DNA of 47,982 nt. Source: Pelagibacterales bacterium SAG-MED13 (GTDB taxonomy: Bacteria > Pseudomonadota > Alphaproteobacteria > Pelagibacterales > Pelagibacteraceae). The DNA lies in contig JACWDK010000009.1 in NCBI GenBank assembly GCA_014654165.1, positions 1-47,982 of the forward strand, given 5' to 3'. Positions within the stretch are counted from its first letter, which is position 1; each line of letters begins with the position of its first letter. Shown piece by piece: positions 5,975 through 13,666 of this stretch. The position numbers and the translations under genes were made by a program. Below the pieces are notes generated by a model that made no database searches, was not told the origin of the DNA, and saw only the letters and a program-made list of their open reading frames with translations.

Positions 5975-6987
5975 TCTTTTTTACCAAGTCTTTTGAGTAA
6001 ATTTGATGAGGTTGTAGTAAATTCAAATCTATATTTTTCATTAGGTCGTGCAAGTTTAAAGCACGCTCTAGCTGCTAAGGCTCCTTCATGGAATCCTGAT
6101 AAAATAAGTTTTAATTTTCCAGGATAAGAACAAATATCCCCAACTGCATAAATACCTTTTTGGTTAGTTTCAAATTTTTCAGTATCAACAGTAATAGTTT
6201 TTTTATCAATATTAAGTCCCCAATCTGCAATAGGACCAAGTTGCATAATTAATCCAAAAAAACCTAAAATATAATCGGTCTTTATATTTTTTGTTTTCCC
6301 ATCATCATGCTTTATTTCAATGTTTTGTATTTGATCAGAACCCATAACATTAGTTAATTGATATTTTGTTAATAGACTTATTTTACCAGATTTTACCAAT
6401 TCATTCATTTTATTAACGGTAGATTTTGCACCTCTAAACTCGTCCCTTCTGTGTATTAAGGTTACCCTAGAATTTTTTGATAATTCAATTGCCCAATCTA
6501 AAGCACTATCCCCACCACCAAATATTGTAACTATTTTACCTTCAAATATTTTTTTGTCTTTAATAGCATAAAATAAAGACTTGTTTTCATATTTTTCACA
6601 CTCCTTAGGAGAAAATCTTCTGGGCTCAAAAGAGCCTACCCCACCAGCTATTATAACATTGGGGGTTAAAAAAGTTTTACCATTATTTGTTTTAACAAAC
6701 CAATTATCATTATCTTTTTTAACTTCATCAACTCTTTGATTTAAATGAAATTTAATATCAAAGGGTTTAAGTTGATTAATTAAGTTGTTAGTTAATTCTT
6801 TACCAGTGCATTCAGGTACTGCAGGTATATCATAAATTGGCTTGTCAGGATAAAGCTCAATACATTGACCGCCTATTTTATTTAAATTATCAATTATTTC
6901 ACAATTAAGTCCAATTAAATTTAATTGATGAGCTGTAAATAATCCTGTTGGGCCAGCTCCAATTATAATAGCATCTGTTTTATTCAT
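5971..6987 (-). CDS. Ferredoxin--NADP+ reductase, thioredoxin-reductase-like type
   Basis: 338 residues with an FAD-binding G-A-G-P-T-G (residues 10-15), an NADP-binding G-G-G-D-S-A-L-D-W-A near 160, and the closing I-Y-A-V-G-D-I FAD motif near 280. The CxxC redox centre of true thioredoxin reductases is absent, which places it in the homodimeric FNR group (EC 1.18.1.2). It directly abuts the ferredoxin gene, its probable partner: NADPH to FAD to [2Fe-2S] or the reverse. It is co-directional with proteorhodopsin, and its start codon follows the ferredoxin stop with no gap. Confidence 0.9.
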   Translation of the reverse strand: MNKTDAIIIGAGPTGLFTAHQLNLIGLNCEIIDNLNKIGGQCIELYPDKPIYDIPAVPECTGKELTNNLINQLKPFDIKFHLNQRVDEVKKDNDNWFVKTNNGKTFLTPNVIIAGGVGSFEPRRFSPKECEKYENKSLFYAIKDKKIFEGKIVTIFGGGDSALDWAIELSKNSRVTLIHRRDEFRGAKSTVNKMNELVKSGKISLLTKYQLTNVMGSDQIQNIEIKHDDGKTKNIKTDYILGFFGLIMQLGPIADWGLNIDKKTITVDTEKFETNQKGIYAVGDICSYPGKLKLILSGFHEGALAARACFKLARPNEKYRFEFTTTSSNLLKRLGKKE

Positions 6988-7308
6988 TTATCCTTGCTTC
7001 GATGGAATGTTTACTATTAGACCATCTAAATCATCTGAGACTAAAAGTTGACAACTTAGTCTGCTATTTGATTTTGGTTCAAATGCCATGTCTAACATAT
7101 CTTCTTCACCATCCTCTTTTTTTGGAAGTTTATTTAACCAGTCTTCTTTGACATAAACATGGCAAGTAGCACATGCCATTCCACCTCCACAATCTGCATC
7201 TATTCCAGGGATATCATTTTGAACTGCACCTTCCATAACAGTTAAACCATTATCAACATCTATGGTGTGTTTATTATTATCATGAGTAATGTAAGTAATT
7301 TTAGGCAT
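6988..7308 (-). CDS. [2Fe-2S] adrenodoxin-type ferredoxin
   Basis: 106 residues from the ATG at 7306-7308. The iron-sulfur ligands are in [12 protein letters not shown] (C-x5-C-x2-C) plus a later C in R-L-S-C-Q-L-L, the isc/adrenodoxin-type pattern. An upstream in-frame ATG (7344) would lie inside the terminator hairpin downstream of proteorhodopsin and is rejected. It carries single electrons between FNR and unidentified acceptors. No Shine-Dalgarno site is visible, and the U-tract of the hairpin ends about 20 bases before the start, so expression depends on read-through or an internal promoter. Confidence 0.93.
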   Translation of the reverse strand: MPKITYITHDNNKHTIDVDNGLTVMEGAVQNDIPGIDADCGGGMACATCHVYVKEDWLNKLPKKEDGEEDMLDMAFEPKSNSRLSCQLLVSDDLDGLIVNIPSKQG

Positions 7309-7327
7309 GGGATATATATATAAGCTT

Positions 7328-7369
7328 AAAAAAAAATAGGGCAAGTATGCAAAAACATACTCGCCCTAT
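7328..7369 (-). terminator. Rho-independent terminator-like hairpin after proteorhodopsin
   Basis: Arms 7336-7349 and 7356-7369 form a 14-bp stem on the minus strand (one G-U pair, core with GGGC/GCCC) with a 6-base loop. It is followed by nine U (7328-7336 read leftward). It sits between the proteorhodopsin stop and the ferredoxin start. Confidence 0.85.
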
Positions 7370-7389
7370 AAATTTAATTTAAACAGTTA

Positions 7390-8163
7390 TTATCTGCTTC
7401 TTGCGCCAGCTCCTGAACTAACTGCAGCAGCCCAGATTACTAGACCGAATGCAATTTTGTTTATAAAGTCAGCTAAGTTGTAAACAACGTTAAGTGAGTT
7501 AGCATCTACACCACCAGTTAGGTAACCAAATACGTAACCTAATGGGTAAATTGCCCAACCTACTGTAACAATCATTCTCATTGCACCAAACGCGGTAACA
7601 AGAGCTTTGTTTCCACTTTTTGAAGCAGCTTTTCCAGCTTCACCTGAGAATATTTCATAAAGAATGTATACCCAACCTGCCATACCGATAATGAAACCAA
7701 GCGTAGCGTTGATGTATCCAGCTTCCCCTAGATATCCTCCAATTAACATTACTAATGAACCGATTAACAATCTCCAGAAAATTCCAGAGTTTGCTTTTCT
7801 TACAGCTACTAGAATTAAATAAAATTCTATCATCTGTAGTGGCACAGTAATTAACCAATCAATATATCTGTATACTGTTGGTGAATCGCCAGTACTTACC
7901 CATACATCTCTCATGTACATGTAGTGGATAAAAGCAATACCAGTTACAAGACCTGCTACTGTTACAGATGTTTTCCATGCTGGATTAACAGTACTTCTTT
8001 CCATGAAGAAGAACGCTGTTGCAGCCAACATACCCATTGAAATTACCCAAAAGGAAATTCCAACAAAGTCATCTTGTGCTAACATAGCGGTCTCTGCGTT
8101 TGCAACACCTGTAACACCTAATAGTGATACAACTGTAAGAGCAAACAGTTTAAGTTTTTTCAT
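7390..8163 (-). CDS. Proteorhodopsin, blue-tuned light-driven proton pump
   Basis: 257 residues with an N-terminal signal peptide (residues 1-23, cut after V-A-N-A) and seven transmembrane helices. Key residues, with green-proteorhodopsin equivalents: His80 (H75), proton acceptor Asp102 (D97), Gln110 (L/Q105 tuning site), proton donor Glu113 (E108), retinal Schiff-base Lys236 (K231). Gln at the tuning site indicates blue absorption. The acceptor/donor pair shows an outward proton pump. A strong Shine-Dalgarno site (GAGGGA, 8171-8176) sits 7 bases from the ATG. A terminator follows, then ferredoxin, FNR and GST. Confidence 0.97.
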   Translation of the reverse strand: MKKLKLFALTVVSLLGVTGVANAETAMLAQDDFVGISFWVISMGMLAATAFFFMERSTVNPAWKTSVTVAGLVTGIAFIHYMYMRDVWVSTGDSPTVYRYIDWLITVPLQMIEFYLILVAVRKANSGIFWRLLIGSLVMLIGGYLGEAGYINATLGFIIGMAGWVYILYEIFSGEAGKAASKSGNKALVTAFGAMRMIVTVGWAIYPLGYVFGYLTGGVDANSLNVVYNLADFINKIAFGLVIWAAAVSSGAGARSR

Positions 8164-8170
8164 AAAAAAC

Positions 8171-8176
8171 TCCCTC
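8171..8176 (-). promoter_or_regulatory. Strong ribosome binding site of proteorhodopsin
   Basis: GAGGGA on the minus strand, seven bases from the ATG. It is unusual here because several genes in this window (dksA, ftsH, ferredoxin) show no Shine-Dalgarno site; it fits high expression of the pump. Confidence 0.75.
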
Positions 8177-8195
8177 TTTAGTTAGTTTTTACTTG

Positions 8196-8223
8196 TTAGT
8201 TTATATAAACTAAGCTTAAGCTT
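8196..8223. repeat. Two adjoining perfect palindromes in the proteorhodopsin leader
   Basis: TTAGTTTATATAAACTAA (8196-8213) is an 18-bp perfect palindrome, and AAGCTTAAGCTT (8212-8223) is a 12-bp perfect palindrome sharing two bases with it. They lie 33-60 bases upstream of the proteorhodopsin start, where an operator or a leader hairpin could act. Function unknown. The rest of the 217-bp gap to prpE shows only the weak promoter noted at 8284. Confidence 0.6.
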
Positions 8224-8283
8224 CTCGTCCTAAGCAAAGATTTCGGTTAAATACCAAATTAAACGACTTATTAGAAGACTAAA

Positions 8284-8312
8284 TTGACATTAATAAGCAT
8301 TGATTTTATTGG
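8284..8312 (+). promoter_or_regulatory. Possible prpE promoter
   Basis: A perfect TTGACA (8284-8289) is followed after 17 bases by TATTGG (8307-8312), a poor -10. It is correctly placed for a leader of about 60 bases before prpE. Low certainty. Confidence 0.25.
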
Positions 8313-8380
8313 TTTTTTAAAATTAAATACAATTTTAAAGTTAAAAATCAAAAAAAGACCAATATCGAATCGAATATTAA

Positions 8381-10288
8381 ATGTCTGACAAATTTAAAAA
8401 AATATACGAAGAGTCTATAAATAATCCAGAAAAATTTTGGCAAGAAGCCTCAAATGATATCTTTTGGTTTAAAAAGCCTACAAAAATTTTAAATAAAATT
8501 AATCCACCTTTTTATAAATGGTTTGAAGATGGTGTAACAAATACATGCTACAACGCCTTAGATATTCACATCGATAATGGTAATGGCAAAAGAACTGCTT
8601 TAATTTACGATAGTCCAATCACCGGAAACAAAAGTAAATTGACTTACGAGGAATTGAGATCGAAGGTTGCAAAATTTGCTGGAGCTCTTAAAGAGCAGGG
8701 TGCCAATAAGGGTGATAGAATAATAATTTACATGCCTATGATACGAGAGGCAGTGATAGCAATGCTAGCGTGTGCCAGAATAGGAGCAATTCATTCTGTT
8801 GTGTTTGGTGGTTTTGCCTCAAGTGAGTTAGCAAGTAGGATAGATGACAGTAAAGCAAAAATATTGGTAACTGCTTCTTGTGGATTTGAGCCTGGAAGAA
8901 CAGTTGAATATAAGCCACTAGTAGATGAAGCAGTAAAATTAGCCAGTCATAAAATTGACAAGATGATTTTGTTTCAACGAATAGGACATGACGTAAAATT
9001 AAATTCTCCAATGGAAGTTGATTGGGAAGAAATTACTTCAAATGCAAAAGAAGTGGATTGTGTTGAAATGAGTTCAAATGAATTTGCTTATATTCTTTAT
9101 ACATCCGGAACAACTGGAACTCCAAAAGGGATTGTGAGAGATGTAGGTGGCCATATTGTAGCTTTAAAATGGACTATGAAAAATATTTACAACATGGATG
9201 AAGGTGATATTTGGTGGTCTGCTAGTGATATTGGTTGGATTGTTGGTCATTCTTATATTGTTTACGCGCCTTTGTTTAAAGGATGTACAACAGTATTGTT
9301 TGAAGGTAAGCCTGTTGGCACCCCTGATGCTGGAGCTTTTTGGAAAATAATATCTGATTATAAAGTAAAATCTTTATTTACAGCTCCTACAGCTTTTAGA
9401 GCAATTAAGAAAGAAGACCCTGAAGGCAAATTTTTTTCTAAATACGATCTTTCAAAATTTGAAAGTCTTTTTCTTGCAGGTGAAAGAGCAGACCCTGATA
9501 CGATTAAATGGGCTGAAAATTTATTAAAAGTACCAGTGATCGATCATTGGTGGCAAACAGAGACTAGTTGGGCGATTAGTTCTAATTGTACTGGAATTGA
9601 AATGATGAAAACTAAATATGGTTCAGCATGTAAAGCAGTTCCTGGTTATGATGTAAAAATTATAAAATCAGATAAAACTTTAGCTAAACCAAACGAGATG
9701 GGTGATATAGTTGTAAAGCTTCCATTGCCCCCTGGTACTTTTCCAACTCTTTGGAATGCTGATGAAAGATATGCAAAAAATTATATGAGTAACTACGAGG
9801 GGTATTATCAAACTTATGATGCAGGCCACATAGATGATGATGGCTATATATGGATAATGTCTAGGACAGACGATATTATTAATGTTGCAGGTCATAGATT
9901 ATCTACTGGAGCAATAGAAGAAGTCTTATCTGAACATCAATCAGTTGCTGAATGTGCGGTTCTTGGTATAGCGGATAAATTGAAAGGTCAACTACCAATA
10001 GGTTTATTAGTTCTAAAAGCAGGTGTTGAAAAAGATAATGATACAATTTCTAAGGAATGTATTAAAATGGTTAGAGACAAAATAGGACCAGTCGCAGCTT
10101 TTAAAGTAGCTATAGTAATTAAAAGACTTCCCAAAACTAGATCAGGTAAAATATTAAGAGGAACTATAAGAAAAATTGCTGACAAAGAAGAATTTAAAAT
10201 GCCTCCAACAATAGATGATCCAGCAATTTTAGATGAGATTAAAGAAGATCTGATTAAAAATAATATCTTAAAAACTTTTAAGAATTAG
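8381..10288 (+). CDS. prpE: Propionate--CoA ligase (PrpE-type acyl-CoA synthetase)
   Basis: 635 residues of the AMP-forming acyl-CoA synthetase family. The adenylate motif Y-T-S-G-T-T-G-T-P-K-G is near residue 240, the W-W-Q-T-E-T motif near 390, and the C-terminal P-K-T-R-S-G-K-I-L-R loop holds the catalytic, often acetylated, lysine near 590. The segments A-L-I-Y-D-S-P-I-T-G and T-I-D-D-P are typical of PrpE rather than Acs, so propionate is the best-guess substrate, with acetate possible. Makes acyl-CoA with ATP to AMP. Divergent from proteorhodopsin; its end overlaps pyrC by 4 bases, tail to tail. Confidence 0.88.
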   Translation: MSDKFKKIYEESINNPEKFWQEASNDIFWFKKPTKILNKINPPFYKWFEDGVTNTCYNALDIHIDNGNGKRTALIYDSPITGNKSKLTYEELRSKVAKFAGALKEQGANKGDRIIIYMPMIREAVIAMLACARIGAIHSVVFGGFASSELASRIDDSKAKILVTASCGFEPGRTVEYKPLVDEAVKLASHKIDKMILFQRIGHDVKLNSPMEVDWEEITSNAKEVDCVEMSSNEFAYILYTSGTTGTPKGIVRDVGGHIVALKWTMKNIYNMDEGDIWWSASDIGWIVGHSYIVYAPLFKGCTTVLFEGKPVGTPDAGAFWKIISDYKVKSLFTAPTAFRAIKKEDPEGKFFSKYDLSKFESLFLAGERADPDTIKWAENLLKVPVIDHWWQTETSWAISSNCTGIEMMKTKYGSACKAVPGYDVKIIKSDKTLAKPNEMGDIVVKLPLPPGTFPTLWNADERYAKNYMSNYEGYYQTYDAGHIDDDGYIWIMSRTDDIINVAGHRLSTGAIEEVLSEHQSVAECAVLGIADKLKGQLPIGLLVLKAGVEKDNDTISKECIKMVRDKIGPVAAFKVAIVIKRLPKTRSGKILRGTIRKIADKEEFKMPPTIDDPAILDEIKEDLIKNNILKTFKN

Positions 10289-11592
10289 CTGAATTTTAAA
10301 GGAGTACCTTCTGGATCTCCTATAATCTTACCATCTTGCATTTTTATTTTTCCAGCAATTATAGTTAAAACTGGATTTCCTTTAAATTCAAACCCATTAA
10401 AAGGAGACCAGCCACACTTACTCTCTATATTTTCATTTTTTATAACAATTTTTTTATTCATATCCACAATTGTAAAATCTGCATCAAAACCCTCTTTAAT
10501 AAAGCCTTTGTTTTTAATTCCAAAAATTTTAACTGGATTTTCACAAACAAAATTTATCAATTGATTAAGAGATAATTTCCCATCATTTATATGATTCAAC
10601 ATAACTGGCATAAGAGTTTGGACTCCTGGCATACCAGAAGGTGAATTTGGATATTCTTTTTCTTTATTTATTTTTAAATGAGGTGCGTGGTCTGAACCTA
10701 TAGTGTCATTAAAATTATTTTTAACTGCATACCATAATCTGTCATAATGAGATTTGTCTCTAATAGGAGGATTCATCTGGGCGAATGTACCAAGTTTATC
10801 GTAACAACCTGGTGCGTAAATTGTTAGATGTTGAGGAGTAATCTCAAAAGTAATATTTCCTTTGTGTTGAGATAAGAAATCAATTTCTTGTTTTGTTGTT
10901 ATATGTAATACGTGAGCTTTTTTATTATAGCGCTCAGCAATTTTGACAATTCTTCTTGTAGAAGAAATTGCACATTCATCACTTCTCCAAATAGGATGAG
11001 AATGAACGTCACCTTTTTTTATTAATTTCTTATTTACATTAAGAATAGCCTCATCCTCAGAATGAACAGCTACAACTTTAGAACTATTTTTAAATACTTT
11101 GTCTATATCATTTTCTTCAGCAACTAAAAGATTTCCAGTAGAAGACCCTGCAAAAAGTTTTATACCACAACAACCCTCTAAATTTTGTAAATCAGCTAAT
11201 TCTTCAGCATTATCAGCAGTCGCACCAAAATAAAAAGCGTAATTGCAATACATTCTATTTTTAGCTAAATCTAATTTTCTTTGAAATTCTTTTTTTGTTG
11301 AAGTTGGAGGATTTGTATTCGGCATTTCAAATACTGCGGTAATCCCTCCTGCAATTGCTGCTCTACTCCCAGAATTAAGATCTTCTGTATCAGTTGATCC
11401 TGGTTCTCTAAAATGTGTTTGAGTATCTATGCACCCTGGCAGAACTGTCAGGCCTTTGGCATCTATAGTACCTTGGGCTTTTTCTGTAATTTGACCTATG
11501 CTCTTAATTTTTCCATCTTTGACCGAAACATCTACATCTTTAAGCTCCCCATCGATATAGCATTGGCCATTTTTGATTATAAGATCTAACAT
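10285..11592 (-). CDS. pyrC: Dihydroorotase, class I
   Basis: 435 residues of the amidohydrolase superfamily. The first metal-binding motif appears as T-H-F-R-E-P-G near residue 60 and the carboxylated-lysine motif as G-I-K-L-F-A-G-S-S-T-G near 143. Metal histidines follow in A-V-H-S-E-D (~175) and V-L-H-I-T-T (~229), with the catalytic G-S-D-H-A-P near 300. It interconverts carbamoyl-aspartate and dihydroorotate in pyrimidine synthesis. The length fits class I enzymes, clearly longer than E. coli PyrC. Related hydantoinase-type functions cannot be excluded, but the G-S-D-H-A-P motif and length fit dihydroorotase. Confidence 0.88.
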   Translation of the reverse strand: MLDLIIKNGQCYIDGELKDVDVSVKDGKIKSIGQITEKAQGTIDAKGLTVLPGCIDTQTHFREPGSTDTEDLNSGSRAAIAGGITAVFEMPNTNPPTSTKKEFQRKLDLAKNRMYCNYAFYFGATADNAEELADLQNLEGCCGIKLFAGSSTGNLLVAEENDIDKVFKNSSKVVAVHSEDEAILNVNKKLIKKGDVHSHPIWRSDECAISSTRRIVKIAERYNKKAHVLHITTKQEIDFLSQHKGNITFEITPQHLTIYAPGCYDKLGTFAQMNPPIRDKSHYDRLWYAVKNNFNDTIGSDHAPHLKINKEKEYPNSPSGMPGVQTLMPVMLNHINDGKLSLNQLINFVCENPVKIFGIKNKGFIKEGFDADFTIVDMNKKIVIKNENIESKCGWSPFNGFEFKGNPVLTIIAGKIKMQDGKIIGDPEGTPLKFS

Positions 11593-11635
11593 TTTTAAAA
11601 AAAGTAATTATATTAAAAATACAAATGATGCAAAT

Positions 11636-12523
11636 ATGAATAATAAGGTTTTTATACTTCAGGATAGATCCATAATCTATATTAATGGACCAGATTGTGA
11701 GGATTTTTTACAAAATCTTATAAGTAATGACATTAATAAAGTAACTAATAATTCAAGTTGCTTTGCATCTTTACTGACTCCTCAAGGTAAATTTTTATTC
11801 GAATTTATAATAGTAAAACATAAATCAGGATTCTTTATTGATTGTGAAAAAGCTCAATCTGAAGAAATATTTAGGCAATTAAATCTTTATAAAATTAGAT
11901 CAAAAGTAGAAATTTTAAATTTGAGCAATGAATTTGTTGTTGCAAGTTTCGGATATGAAAAATACTTATCAATTGAGGGGTCAAAAGATATTTTAGGTTT
12001 TACCTTTAAGTATAGAGAGGATCCAATTATTTTAGATCCAAGAAACAAAAATTTAGGTGCAAGGTTAATTATTAACTTGGAAAAACTATATTTATCACTA
12101 AAAAAACTAAATTTAAAGGATGATAAAGTAGAAAATTATTATATTAAAAGTCATAAACTTGGAATTGTGCCAAAAAACTTAAATCAACTACAAAACAAAT
12201 TATTTGGTATTGAGTGTAATTATGAGGAACTTAATGGCATTGACTTTAAGAAAGGGTGTTATGTTGGTCAAGAAAATACTGCAAGAATTAAATTAAAAAA
12301 CAAACTTTCAAAAAGATTACTACCAATAAACATAATCGAGGGAAATCTAACTGAAAACGAAAAAATTTATAACAATGATGTCGAGATAGGAAAAATTATA
12401 ATAACTGATGATTACCCTTTTGGACTAATTAAATATCAAGATAAACATTTTGATAAAGATCAAATTTTTAAAAGTAAAAATGGTTCTTTTAAAATTTTTA
12501 TACCTCAATGGCTTAAAATCTAA
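11636..12523 (+). CDS. ygfZ: YgfZ/GcvT-like folate-binding protein
   Basis: 295 residues from ATG 11636. The signature K-G-C-Y-V-G-Q-E near residue 226 is the invariant YgfZ motif, whose cysteine is needed for function, and the N terminus reads F-L-Q-N-L-I-S-N-D, like GcvT-fold proteins. YgfZ binds tetrahydrofolate and helps assemble or repair certain Fe-S clusters. An upstream ATG at 11573 in the same frame overlaps the start of pyrC and has no homology support. Followed 5 bases later by the CCA end of an antisense tRNA-Leu. Confidence 0.88.
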   Translation: MNNKVFILQDRSIIYINGPDCEDFLQNLISNDINKVTNNSSCFASLLTPQGKFLFEFIIVKHKSGFFIDCEKAQSEEIFRQLNLYKIRSKVEILNLSNEFVVASFGYEKYLSIEGSKDILGFTFKYREDPIILDPRNKNLGARLIINLEKLYLSLKKLNLKDDKVENYYIKSHKLGIVPKNLNQLQNKLFGIECNYEELNGIDFKKGCYVGQENTARIKLKNKLSKRLLPINIIEGNLTENEKIYNNDVEIGKIIITDDYPFGLIKYQDKHFDKDQIFKSKNGSFKIFIPQWLKI

Positions 12524-12528
12524 GTTTT

Positions 12529-12614
12529 TGGTGCGGCCAGAGAGAATCGAACTCTCATGGACTAGGTCCACACGGCCCTCAACCGTGCCTGTCTACCAAT
12601 TTCAGCATGGCCGC
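12529..12614 (-). tRNA. tRNA-Leu (anticodon GAG)
   Basis: Full cloverleaf on the minus strand: acceptor stem GCGGCCA/TGGCCGC, anticodon stem CACGG/CCGTG with loop TTGAGGG giving GAG, a long class II variable arm typical of Leu, T arm with TTCGATT loop, discriminator A and encoded CCA (12529-12531). It lies antisense between two plus-strand genes. Confidence 0.96.
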
Positions 12615-12655
12615 AAATATGCCCCATATTAAATCAATGACAAGAAGGTTTCAAA

Positions 12656-13660
12656 TTGATAAATTTTGATATGGAATTTAATCAAGAGGTAAAAAAAGCC
12701 ACTGACTCTATTTATCAGAAGATATCAAAAGTGATGCCTGAAATAGAATGGTCTGTACATGCTCCCTATATACATAAAATTAATAAATTGAAAAAAGAAA
12801 AAAATGCTGTAATTCTTGCGCATAATTATCAAACTCCAGAAATTTATCACGGCATTGCAGATTTTTCCGCTGACTCTTTAGCGCTTGCAGTAGAAGCATC
12901 AAAAACTTCAGCTGATATAATTGTAATGGCTGGGGTTCACTTTATGGCTGAAACTGCAAAATTAATGAGTCCAAATAAAAAGGTTTTATTACCAGACATG
13001 AAAGCAGGCTGTTCCTTATCTTCTTCGATTACTGGTAAAGATGTAAGATTATTAAAGGAAAAATATCCAGGTGTTCCAGTTGTTTCTTATGTAAATACAT
13101 CTGCAGATGTTAAAGCTGAAACAGATGTATGTTGCACTTCAGCAAATGCCGTAAAAATAGTTAAATCCTTAGGTGTAAAAAAAGTAATTTTTTTACCAGA
13201 TGATTATCTAGCAAAATATGTTGCCTCACAAACTGATGTTGAGATTATTTCATGGAAAGGAATTTGTATTGTTCATGACCAATTTAATGAAAATGAAATA
13301 CGTAATATTAGAAAAAATAATCCTGGAATTAAAATAATTGCTCACCCAGAATGTCCGCCTGAAGTCATTAAAGCAAGTGACTTTGCTGGCTCAACTTCTG
13401 GAATGATTAATTATGTAAAGAATAATCAGCCAAAAAAAGTTATGATGGTTACAGAGTGCTCAATGAGTGATAATATTCAAGTAGAAAATCCAAACGTTGA
13501 ATTTATAAGACCATGCAATATGTGCCCACATATGAAAAAAATAACTTTACCAAAAATATTAGAATGCTTGGAGAATGAAACTGGTGAAATTATTATGGAT
13601 CAGGAAATAATCAACAAAGCAAGATTGTCAGTAGAAAAAATGGTTGCTATCGGTAGATAA
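12656..13660 (+). CDS. nadA: Quinolinate synthase A
   Basis: 334 residues. The three [4Fe-4S] ligands are visible: Cys in K-A-G-C-S-L, Cys in K-G-I-C-I-V-H, and the C-terminal R-P-C-N-M-C-P-H-M-K motif. The substrate-binding A-H-N-Y-Q-T-P-E near residue 51 is also typical. It condenses iminoaspartate with dihydroxyacetone phosphate to quinolinate. The start is a TTG at 12656 because AGAAGG (12643-12648) is 7 bases upstream; the ATG at 12671 is too far from it. It forms a two-gene unit with nadC; nadB or an aspartate dehydrogenase is not in this window. Confidence 0.95.
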   Translation: MINFDMEFNQEVKKATDSIYQKISKVMPEIEWSVHAPYIHKINKLKKEKNAVILAHNYQTPEIYHGIADFSADSLALAVEASKTSADIIVMAGVHFMAETAKLMSPNKKVLLPDMKAGCSLSSSITGKDVRLLKEKYPGVPVVSYVNTSADVKAETDVCCTSANAVKIVKSLGVKKVIFLPDDYLAKYVASQTDVEIISWKGICIVHDQFNENEIRNIRKNNPGIKIIAHPECPPEVIKASDFAGSTSGMINYVKNNQPKKVMMVTECSMSDNIQVENPNVEFIRPCNMCPHMKKITLPKILECLENETGEIIMDQEIINKARLSVEKMVAIGR

Positions 13661-13666
13661 TCTTTT

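Noticed and set aside
7309-7344. Upstream start for ferredoxin adding 12 residues
   Set aside because: The extra codons lie in the terminator hairpin and U-tract after proteorhodopsin and encode a non-ferredoxin hydrophobic stretch.
12450-12632. 60-codon plus-strand ORF
   Set aside because: It runs through the antisense strand of tRNA-Leu; the peptide P-E-R-I-E-L-S is the usual artefact of translating a tRNA backwards.
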